From Chloroflexota bacterium (GTDB taxonomy: Bacteria > Chloroflexota > Anaerolineae > Caldilineales > Caldilineaceae), in assembly GCA_003451595.1 (NCBI GenBank), contig DMDA01000038.1, positions 52,849-63,691 of the forward strand: DNA of 10,843 nt. The letters are read 5' to 3'. The position numbers were made by a program, and so were the translations under genes. The notes under the pieces were generated by a model, which searched no databases, was not told where the DNA came from, and saw only the letters and a list, made by a program, of their open reading frames with translations. Shown here piece by piece: positions 1 to 10,843 of the stretch. How positions within the stretch are numbered: the stretch's first letter is position 1; the number at the start of each line of letters is the position of its first letter.

Positions 1-45
1 AATCTCCAATCTCACAATCTCACAATCTCACAATCTCCGAATCCC
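1..45. repeat. heptanucleotide-type repeat array at left edge (copy R1)
   Basis: Five AATCTC-based units with periods of 7 or 8 bases (AATCTCC and AATCTCAC). They match the CCAATCT family seen again at 5922-6049 and 8025-8144. The array begins at or before base 1, so its full extent is unknown. It is read in frame by purQ as an Asn/Leu/Gln/Ser/Ile-rich segment without a stop. Confidence 0.75.
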
Positions 46-489
46 TCCATCGACGAAATCTCCCTGCGTCGCGTCACGCTCACCGAAAATGCGTCCGGTC
101 ACTTCGAATGTCGGTGGGTGCACCTGGCGGCGAATCGACAGGCGACAGCGCCCTTTCTGCGCGAGTTGGACGAGTTGATCTTCTGCCCGGTGGCGCATGG
201 CGAAGGCAACGTGCAGGTCAAGGATGCAGCCATGCTGACCGAGATCGAGCAAGGAAATCTGGTTGCCTTCCGCTACGTCGACGCAGCGGGGCAACCGGCC
301 AACGGTATGTATCCACTCAATCCCAATGGCTCGGTCGCCGACATCGCCGGGCTGTGCAACCGTCGCGGCAATGTCGTGGGGCTGATGCCGCACCCGGAGG
401 ATCATATCTGGCCGGTGCAAAATCCGTTGGGAGATGCGGGACGGCTGGGGTTGGCAATCTTCAAGGCGATGATTGGGGCGTTACGGTGA
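1..489 (+). CDS. purQ: phosphoribosylformylglycinamidine synthase, glutaminase subunit PurQ (3' part only)
   Basis: This is the C-terminal part of the class I glutamine amidotransferase subunit of FGAM synthase. It releases ammonia from glutamine for the fourth step of de novo purine synthesis, in the cytoplasm, with PurL (and PurS). The frame is open from base 1. Visible PurQ hallmarks are LTENASGHFECRWV (79-120), AHGEGN near 196, NPNGSVADIAG near 322, and MPHPED at 385-402, which supplies the His (391-393) and Glu (397-399) of the Cys-His-Glu triad. The nucleophilic Cys must lie left of the window. TGA at 487-489. The GTG at 118 is internal because family homology continues upstream of it. 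The first ~45 bases are a heptanucleotide repeat read as part of the protein, just where the family usually has a short LPG-type segment, so a repeat insertion in this gene is suspected. Identity is sure; the state of the 5' end cannot be judged here. Confidence 0.93.
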   Translation, partial: NLQSHNLTISQSPNPSIDEISLRRVTLTENASGHFECRWVHLAANRQATAPFLRELDELIFCPVAHGEGNVQVKDAAMLTEIEQGNLVAFRYVDAAGQPANGMYPLNPNGSVADIAGLCNRRGNVVGLMPHPEDHIWPVQNPLGDAGRLGLAIFKAMIGALR

Positions 490-516
490 TCATGTCACGC
501 GTCTTCGTGTAAACAC

Positions 517-562
517 AACAAGCGGGGACAGGACTAACAACCTTGTCTTGCCCCCGCTTGTT
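517..562. terminator. hairpin between convergent purQ and lacZ, candidate bidirectional terminator
   Basis: Two 18-base arms (517-534 and 545-562) around a 10-base loop, with a GC-rich core (AGCGGGG / CCCCCGCT) flanked by AACA/TGTT. Two positions are A/C mismatches in the plus-strand transcript but become G-U wobbles in the minus-strand transcript, so the stem is complete for lacZ mRNA. The T tract after the stem is short on both sides. It lies 27 bases after the purQ stop and 8 bases after the lacZ stop, as expected for a shared terminator. Confidence 0.65.
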
Positions 563-570
563 TGGCGACC

Positions 571-3720
<3,150 letters not shown>

Positions 3721-3806
3721 TTTATTTTCCTATGTCGATCATGGCGGAAGTGTGTCCGCTCCGTGAGATGTTCTGGATATTGTGCCACAAGGAGAGGAAA
3801 GCGAAA

Positions 3807-3849
3807 GAATAAACAGGTCATCGCCTCCGGCGCCATGACCTGTTTATTC
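3807..3849. terminator. perfect 15-bp stem hairpin downstream of the carboxylase operon
   Basis: Arms 3807-3821 and 3835-3849 are exact reverse complements (GAATAAACAGGTCAT) around a 13-base GC-rich loop. In the minus-strand direction the stem is followed by a T-rich tract (TTTCGCTTTCC). It is best read as the terminator of the carboxylase operon that ends at 3896, isolating it from lacZ. The symmetric A/T flanks would also allow function in the other direction. Confidence 0.7.
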
Positions 3850-3874
3850 CAAACCCGGGGTGAAAAGGAGGGCA

Positions 3875-3892
3875 GTCGCTGACGTCAGCGAC
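3875..3892. promoter_or_regulatory. perfect 18-bp palindrome just after the biotin carrier gene
   Basis: GTCGCTGACGTCAGCGAC is an exact palindrome with centre TGACGTCA, three bases beyond the TAG of the biotin carrier gene. It could fold as a 7-bp stem with an ACGT loop at the mRNA 3' end, or be a binding site for a dimeric regulator. The sequence does not decide between these. Confidence 0.45.
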
Positions 3893-3895
3893 AAT

Positions 3896-4390
3896 CTACT
3901 GAATCTCCGCCATCACTTCGCCGAGCGTCACTGTCTGACCCGGTTTAACGGCGATCTGATGGACAACGCCCTTGATCGGTGCGCGAATCTCGTTCTCCAT
4001 CTTCATGGCTTCGAGCACGAGCAGCGGCTGGCCCACTTCGACCAACTGCCCCACCTCGACATGAATGCGCGTGATCAGACCCGGGATCGGCGCCTTGACC
4101 CGGCCATCGCCCGACGCCGGTCGCGCGCCGCCGATCTCTTTGTCGCGCACCTGAACGTCATAGCGACCGCTATAGATTTGCGCCACGCGCAGGTCCGGGC
4201 TGAAGTTCAGCTCGTAAGGACGATCGTCGACGATCATCCAGTCCGCCAGTTCCGGGGTGTCGTAATCTGGCACGAAGACGGTGCGCAGCTCACCATCGAC
4301 GACGACGGTGTACTCGCCAGGCGTGGTGCGGCTGGGCGTCACCTCGACCTCATGCGGCTTGTTTTCGACGATAATTGTCAGCTTGTGCAT
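3896..4390 (-). CDS. accB: biotin carboxyl carrier subunit of acyl-CoA carboxylase
   Basis: A 164-residue protein carrying biotin between the biotin carboxylase and carboxyltransferase of the same operon. The C-terminal biotinyl/lipoyl domain begins at about residue 90 (VKAPIPGLITRI) and contains EAMKMENE, with the biotinylated Lys130 placed 35 residues from the C-terminus as usual. The N-terminal ~85 residues are beta-rich and resemble the linker that joins these parts in fused acyl-CoA carboxylase alpha chains; here carboxylase and carrier are separate genes. The ATG at 4388-4390 is chosen because homology starts there and GGGGAA lies 6 bases upstream; the gap to the preceding accC stop is 19 bases, so the two are surely cotranscribed. 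TAG at 3896-3898, then a palindrome and a terminator hairpin. It could be named pccA C-part or bccA instead, because substrate choice (acetyl- or propionyl-CoA) is not set by this subunit. Confidence 0.93.
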   Translation of the reverse strand: MHKLTIIVENKPHEVEVTPSRTTPGEYTVVVDGELRTVFVPDYDTPELADWMIVDDRPYELNFSPDLRVAQIYSGRYDVQVRDKEIGGARPASGDGRVKAPIPGLITRIHVEVGQLVEVGQPLLVLEAMKMENEIRAPIKGVVHQIAVKPGQTVTLGEVMAEIQ

Positions 4391-4409
4391 AGTGTGTTCC
4401 CCATTTCTC

Positions 4410-5899
<1,490 letters not shown>

Positions 5900-5921
5900 C
5901 TGTCAGTCCTTTGTGTGAATC

Positions 5922-6047
5922 GAGACTGGAGATTGGAGATTAGAGATTAGAGATTAGAGATTGAGAGATTGGGCGATCGGGCTATCGGCTTACCCTCCAA
6001 TCTCCAATCTCCAGTCTCCAATCTCCAATCTCTTAATCTCCCAATCT

Positions 6048-6049
<2 letters not shown>
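5922..6049. repeat. inverted pair of heptanucleotide arrays between carboxylase genes (copy R2)
   Basis: The left arm (about 5922-5973) is built of AGATTGG/AGATTAG units and the right arm (about 5995-6049) of the complementary CCAATCT units, around a ~21-base centre. The whole can fold into one long hairpin. It fills nearly all of the gap between the carboxyltransferase stop and accC, and the TAG stop at 6048-6050 abuts or forms part of the array. Bases 6011-6038 match 8103-8130 in copy R3 at 27 of 28 positions. There are no CRISPR-like spacers. Confidence 0.85.
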
Positions 6050-7583
<1,534 letters not shown>

Positions 7584-7589
7584 GATACC

Positions 7590-7595
7590 ACCTCC
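7590..7595 (-). promoter_or_regulatory. ribosome binding site that fixes the TTG start of the carboxyltransferase
   Basis: GGAGGT read on the minus strand, six bases before TTG at 7581-7583. No in-frame ATG or GTG has a comparable site, so the TTG start is well supported. Confidence 0.8.
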
Positions 7596-7652
7596 GTTTT
7601 GGTGTATTGAACGACAAAGCCACAGCGTCCATGAACCATCACCAACGATGAA

Positions 7653-8504
7653 TCACGTCCCTGCAGTATGTTCCTCGCGACTCAGTAAAGCCATTGTCAA
7701 TACAAACTGCTCCTTGATACACCACCAGCCCGACCAGAAGCCGGGAAACTGGGCAGTGAGTCCCTCATCCACACTGATTTGGAAAGGCGTCCATTCCTGC
7801 GGCGGTGCAGCGAACTCCTCGAACCGGCACGTGATGCGCCGGGTATCGATGCGCAGCCCCTCACGCAGCGCCTTCAGCACCGCCTCCTTGCCGCTCCAGA
7901 TGGCGGTGGTCAGCATATCCTGGTTCTGACCAACTGCCATGACCGCCGCCATCTCCTTTGCCGTGAAATAGCTGCGCACAAAGCTCGGCTCGCGCGGCTC
8001 GACGAACTCGATGTCGCAGCCGAGAGAAGGGGAGATTGGGAGAGGGGGAGATTGGGAGAGGGGGAGATTGGAGATTGGAGACTGCGGAATGGCGCCCAAT
8101 CTCCAATCTCCAATCTCCAATCTCTTAATCGCATAATCCCCCATTCCCACATTCTCCACCAACCCGCAAAATGCCGTCCCGTGGCTATGGCTGATGCTCA
8201 GCGAAACTGCCAGCCGGTCTTCGCCCCTCGCCCCTCGCAACTTGCAACTTGCATACGGCGCACCATCGGCATCCGCACCGATGAAGATCGTGTCCAGGGC
8301 GGGCGATTCGCCGGTCGTCTGCGCCAGGTAGCGCTGCACCAGGTTCTTCGCCGTCCAGCGCCCCAACAGCCAATCGCGGCGGCGCTTTTCGACCTTGAAG
8401 CCGTGCAACCGCGCTTGCTCCGCCGCGCTCAGCCAGGCCGGCGTGGCATCGCCCCGTAGGATTTCTGGGCAGTCGTCGAGCGATTGCAGCAGCCAGTGGA
8501 TCAC
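7653..8504 (-). CDS. 4'-phosphopantetheinyl transferase (Sfp type) with repeat-derived insertions
   Basis: A 283-residue enzyme that transfers phosphopantetheine from CoA to a serine of acyl or peptidyl carrier proteins. Family motifs are LSISHSHG (SISHSH at 103-108), LGCDIEFVEPRE (Asp164 and Glu166, Mg-binding), FTAKEM, and WSGKEAVLKAL (Lys206, Glu207). The GTG at 8502-8504 is preferred over GTG 8547-8549: GAGGGA lies upstream, the family N-terminus IHWLL follows, and GTGA overlaps the stop of the preceding remnant ORF. About 40 residues (121-160) between VENVGM and LGCDIE are encoded by AGATTGG/CCAATCT repeats (RLEIGDW then PISNL-like), and a second 7-base-period array (8222-8253) encodes ASCKLRGARGED before LAVSLSISH. 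Both lie in loop positions between conserved motifs, so activity may survive. Neighbours suggest it serves the polyketide/lipid synthase ending at 10157. Stop TGA at 7653-7655. Confidence 0.88.
   Translation of the reverse strand: MIHWLLQSLDDCPEILRGDATPAWLSAAEQARLHGFKVEKRRRDWLLGRWTAKNLVQRYLAQTTGESPALDTIFIGADADGAPYASCKLRGARGEDRLAVSLSISHSHGTAFCGLVENVGMGDYAIKRLEIGDWRLGAIPQSPISNLPLSQSPPLPISPSLGCDIEFVEPREPSFVRSYFTAKEMAAVMAVGQNQDMLTTAIWSGKEAVLKALREGLRIDTRRITCRFEEFAAPPQEWTPFQISVDEGLTAQFPGFWSGWWCIKEQFVLTMALLSREEHTAGT
8025..8144. repeat. inverted heptanucleotide array inside the phosphopantetheinyl transferase gene (copy R3)
   Basis: The left part (8029-8083) has GGGAGATTGGGAGAGG-like and AGATTGG units, the right part (8096-8130) has CCAATCT units, and a short GC-rich centre lies between. 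Both orientations are open in the gene's frame and add ~40 residues between the SISHSH and GCDIE motifs. Bases 8103-8130 are nearly identical to 6011-6038 in copy R2. Confidence 0.85.
8222..8253. repeat. second, unrelated heptanucleotide array in the phosphopantetheinyl transferase gene
   Basis: Successive 7-base units CGCCCCT, CGCCCCT, CGCAACT, TGCAACT, then TGCA. On the coding strand this gives GCAAGTT and CGAGGGG pairs, read as the Cys-Lys-Leu-Arg-Gly-Ala-Arg-Gly stretch ahead of the LSISHSHG motif. The unit sequence differs from CCAATCT but the period is the same. Confidence 0.65.
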
Positions 8505-8680
8505 GCCAAGTCCCTCTGATCGCGTATCTCGCCAGATCGAACCGCGCACGCGCCGGTCGGGCTGTACTCCAGCCGCAGCAGACGGGACGCGAGCACGATG
8601 AAGCGCACGTTGCCCGCGTTCACGACCGGGGCGGTGTCGGCGATTGGGTTGAAGGGGAGGTGAAGATAGTCAAAAGGCAT
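8501..8680 (-). pseudogene. N-terminal remnant of a GH31 alpha-glucosidase/xylosidase-type gene
   Basis: A 59-codon frame from ATG 8678-8680. Residues 1-45 (MPFDYLHLPFNPIAD, then GNVRFIVLASRLLRLEYSPTG) read like the N-terminal beta domain of GH31 enzymes, where the family continues with an FEDRPS-like segment. Here homology stops after EYSPTGA and the frame ends at TGA 8501-8503, overlapping the GTG of the phosphopantetheinyl transferase as GTGA. GH31 proteins normally have 650 or more residues, so more than 90% of the gene is missing, most simply by a deletion whose right-hand end lies just before the transferase. The short frame may still be translated and couple translation to the next gene. 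The GH31 call rests on my recognition of the N-terminal pattern only. Confidence 0.6.
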
Positions 8681-8691
8681 GACTGAATCTT

Positions 8692-9107
8692 TCAATGTGA
8701 GGTTTGTAGACCCGTTCGCATCCACGGATATCTTGCGGCAATATAGTCTGCCCAAGCTCGCATCTCTGCCGCCGGTTTTGCCACCATCGGGCCAAACAAC
8801 GTTTCCGTGCTGACGCTGGTGAAACGATCTTGTTCAGTCACCAGTCGTTGCCAGACTCCGACCACGGTGTTTCCCAAGCATTCGAGTTGCGGTGATGTGA
8901 TTCTCTGGAAATTTGTGTTGTGCGCCGGCTCGATGTGGAGCACGCTGACCCGATCAGCGCCCAACTCGTGTGCTTTCTCCATCTCATGCGCCAGGAACTG
9001 TTGGCGCATCAACTGGTAGAAGGGTTCATAGAAAAGCGCATCGTACTTGGCGACTGCTGTTTGAATTCGGCTTGGTGCCGTTTCTCGCCTTCAAGGAAAC
9101 TTTTCAC
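8692..9107 (-). pseudogene. disrupted gene, C-terminal part resembling PGN_0703-like/PD-(D/E)XK nuclease-type proteins
   Basis: Two frames together look like one protein. GTG 9105-9107 (AGGA upstream) opens with VKSFLEGEKRHQAEFKQ, which runs out of frame near 9050-9065. The -1 frame then carries VAKYDALFYEPFYQLMRQQ, EMEKAHELGADRVSVLHIEP, and a tail to TGA 8692-8694. Adding one G at CAG-CAG would join them, so it is either a one-base deletion or the scar of a larger internal deletion that removed the core. The C-terminal pattern recalls putative restriction-endonuclease proteins, but no catalytic D...ExK motif is present in what remains. The GTG overlaps the stop of the upstream ORF as GTGA, so the two were once translationally coupled. 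The ATG at 9010-9012 could still start the C-terminal half. Family assignment is tentative; the frame break is directly visible. Confidence 0.55.
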
Positions 9108-9379
9108 AGCTTGCGTTCCTGGAGTTGAGTGCTCTGGTTGTAGCTATCAAGGTCTTCAGCAACCTCCATAGCAGCCAACTCGTCTGCGCTCAAGGCCGCA
9201 ATTGGCCAACCGGTCGCCGCTTTTGCGATCATCGGCGGTCTGCTGCGTCGGCCCTCGGCAACGATCTGCACGATTTCAGTTGCCGAAATGCCGAGTTCAA
9301 CGCTCGCAGCATCAAGCGGCGAAGTCGTCACGCGAGATTTATGTATTTTCTCCGGCCCTTCCATCTGTTTCTCACCCAT
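9104..9379 (-). CDS. small protein of unknown function, coupled to the downstream disrupted gene
   Basis: A 91-residue protein from ATG 9377-9379 to TGA 9104-9106; a GTG at 9401-9403, four bases past the higA stop, would add 8 residues. I do not recognise a family. It is soluble, with an alanine/isoleucine-rich central part (LDAASVELGISATEIVQIVAEG) that could form a small helical DNA- or protein-binding unit, and an acidic ELAAMEVAEDLDSYN tail. No membrane segment is seen. It follows higA by 28 bases and overlaps the next gene by four bases (GTGA), which argues for real translation as part of a higBA-ORF-nuclease-like chain. Confidence 0.55.
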   Translation of the reverse strand: MGEKQMEGPEKIHKSRVTTSPLDAASVELGISATEIVQIVAEGRRSRPPMIAKAATGWPIAALSADELAAMEVAEDLDSYNQSTQLQERKL

Positions 9380-9407
9380 TTTCACGAAGCCCGCCTGCTG
9401 CACCTGT

Positions 9408-9698
9408 CTATGCTGTCAACACAAACGACTTCACATTCAACTCATCCGTGCGCTGCCGAATCTGCGCCAGGTCATACTGCATCTGAAGCTGAAGCCATGC
9501 CTCCGGCGTGCGCCCGAATGCTTTGGACAACCGCGCTGCCATCTCCGGTGAGATGCCGGAGTGTCCATTGACCAACAGCGACAGGGTCTTGCGGGTAACG
9601 CCGAGACCAGCAGCAGCCTCCGTAACGGACAACCCTAGCGGCTCCAGATAAAGATCACGAATGATCTCGCCAGGGTGAGGTGGATTCTTCATCGGCAT
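9408..9698 (-). CDS. higA: HigA-type antitoxin, XRE helix-turn-helix family
   Basis: A 96-residue antitoxin with the HigA signature HPGEIIRDLYLEPLGLS near the N-terminus, the helix-turn-helix AAAGLGVTRKTLSLLVNG (about 28-45), and the usual ISPEMAARLSKAFGRTPEAWLQLQMQYDL tail. It would bind HigB and repress the operon. The stop of higB is 13 bases upstream, and an AGGAG site overlaps the end of higB. ATG 9696-9698 is used; a second ATG two codons later is equally possible. The likely binding site is the GTTACGTAAC palindrome in the promoter upstream of higB. Confidence 0.93.
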   Translation of the reverse strand: MPMKNPPHPGEIIRDLYLEPLGLSVTEAAAGLGVTRKTLSLLVNGHSGISPEMAARLSKAFGRTPEAWLQLQMQYDLAQIRQRTDELNVKSFVLTA

Positions 9699-9711
9699 GG
9701 TTCATCTTCTC

Positions 9712-9990
9712 CTAGTGATAGTCTACGTAATTCACATCCACCGCATCACCTTCATCGAAGCGAAAAGTGACGCACCAGTTGCCCGATACACTGACGGCAT
9801 AGAAGCCTTGCTGCTCCCCCTTCAACGGATGCAACCGCAACCCTGGTGCATTCATGTCGTCAGGGCTTGAAGCAGAATCGAGCAGCGCAAGAATTTGTCG
9901 CAATCGCTTCACATGCGCCTGCTGCACGCCTTTGGTTTGGTCATCAAGGTGAAGCGCCGCCAGTCCCTTATGCCGAAAGTTACGTATCAT
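9712..9990 (-). CDS. higB: HigB-type mRNA interferase toxin (RelE/ParE fold)
   Basis: A 92-residue toxin of the HigB family, ribosome-dependent mRNA endonucleases. It starts MIRNFRHKGL and ends with GNWCVTFRFDEGDAVDVNYVDYH, the characteristic C-terminal strand region; LHPLKGEQQGFYAVSVSG is the central part. The order toxin then antitoxin is typical for hig loci. The predicted transcript start lies only a few bases before ATG 9988-9990 and no ribosome binding site is visible, so the mRNA is probably leaderless or nearly so. The gene is intact and of normal length. This and the next two genes are less GC-rich than the flanking biosynthetic genes, in keeping with transfer. Confidence 0.92.
   Translation of the reverse strand: MIRNFRHKGLAALHLDDQTKGVQQAHVKRLRQILALLDSASSPDDMNAPGLRLHPLKGEQQGFYAVSVSGNWCVTFRFDEGDAVDVNYVDYH
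9979..9988. promoter_or_regulatory. second operator candidate over the higB start codon
   Basis: GTTACGTATC matches the promoter palindrome at 9 of 10 bases; its centre is 32 bp away, about three helical turns, so two dimers could bind the same face. Confidence 0.4.
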
Positions 9991-10000
9991 GACACTTGGA

Positions 10001-10029
10001 ACTATACCCTGTTACGTAACACGTATCAA
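10001..10029 (-). promoter_or_regulatory. sigma70-type promoter of higBA
   Basis: On the minus strand TTGATA (10024-10029) and TATAGT (10001-10006) are separated by exactly 17 bases. Transcription would begin about 4-5 bases upstream of the higB ATG at 9990. Confidence 0.7.
10011..10020. promoter_or_regulatory. palindromic operator candidate for HigA within the promoter spacer
   Basis: GTTACGTAAC is a perfect 10-bp palindrome located between the -35 and -10 boxes, where a bound HigA dimer would exclude RNA polymerase. Confidence 0.6.
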
Positions 10030-10060
10030 ATTGCGTGTATAACTATCTGGAAGCTATTCA

Positions 10061-10151
10061 TGACGCAGAGACGCAGCGGCGCAGAGAGAACGCAGAGAAA
10101 GTCCTCCTCGAACCTCTCTGCGCACCTCTGCGTCTCCGCGCCTCTGCGTCA
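10061..10151. repeat. imperfect inverted repeat of ACGCAGAG units after the synthase gene
   Basis: The outer 10 bases, TGACGCAGAG (10061-10070) and CTCTGCGTCA (10142-10151), pair perfectly. Inside, the arms continue as degenerate ACGCAGAG / CTCTGCGT units to about 10099 and from about 10112. Similar ACGCAGAG-type dispersed repeats occur in many bacterial genomes. It lies 5 bases beyond the synthase stop, so in the minus direction it could act as a 3' end hairpin. Confidence 0.7.
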
Positions 10152-10156
10152 AACCC

Positions 10157-10843
<687 letters not shown>

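Noticed and set aside
7584..7652. Promoter for the carboxylase operon between the transferase stop and the TTG start
   Set aside because: No convincing -35/-10 pair was found in these 69 bases; cotranscription with the transferase is as likely.
8505..8549. Extension of the phosphopantetheinyl transferase to the GTG at 8547-8549
   Set aside because: The added residues do not resemble the family and overlap the GH31 remnant; the GTG at 8502-8504 has a ribosome binding site and a GTGA overlap.
9050..9065. Programmed -1 ribosomal frameshift in the nuclease-like gene
   Set aside because: No X-XXY-YYZ slippery heptamer or clear downstream pseudoknot is visible; a deletion is simpler.

Overview
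The window is GC-rich (the accessory stretch at about 8.7-10.06 kb is visibly less so) and all but one gene lies on the minus strand. Gene content, GTG/TTG starts, a split acyl-CoA carboxylase, and dispersed heptanucleotide repeats suggest a filamentous or Anaerolineae/Caldilineae-type Chloroflexota bacterium. That placement is an inference from general resemblance, not a database result.

Layout from left to right. (1) 1-489, plus strand: 3' end of purQ, with a heptanucleotide repeat in its open frame at the left edge. (2) 517-562: hairpin between the convergent purQ and lacZ genes. (3) 571-3720, minus: complete GH2 beta-galactosidase. (4) 3807-3849 and 3875-3892: a hairpin and a perfect 18-bp palindrome behind the carboxylase operon. 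(5) 3896-7583, minus: a three-gene acyl-CoA carboxylase operon read as carboxyltransferase, then biotin carboxylase, then biotin carrier, with a large inverted array of CCAATCT/AGATTGG units between the first two. (6) 7653-8504, minus: a 4'-phosphopantetheinyl transferase carrying two heptanucleotide arrays inside its reading frame. (7) 8501-9379, minus: a strip of eroded or small genes (a GH31 glycosidase N-terminal remnant, a disrupted gene that may be nuclease-like, a small unknown gene). (8) 9408-9990, minus: a HigBA toxin-antitoxin pair with a recognisable promoter and operator. (9) 10061-10151: an imperfect inverted repeat of the ACGCAGAG type. (10) 10157-10843, minus: C-terminal end of a polyketide/PUFA-synthase-like protein ending in a dehydratase domain.

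How the genes may fit together: the carboxylase makes malonyl-type CoA esters, the phosphopantetheinyl transferase arms acyl carrier proteins, and the synthase uses both. The locus is therefore plausibly a lipid or polyketide biosynthesis region into which an accessory block (higBA plus gene remnants) was inserted. The most unusual signal is the family of 7-bp tandem repeats. Because 7 is not a multiple of 3, the array encodes the same periodic heptapeptide in every frame of a strand and has no stop codon on either strand. It appears to have entered at least one gene, probably two, without breaking the frame. The biotin carboxylase is a second point of interest, because several normally invariant ATP-site residues are replaced.
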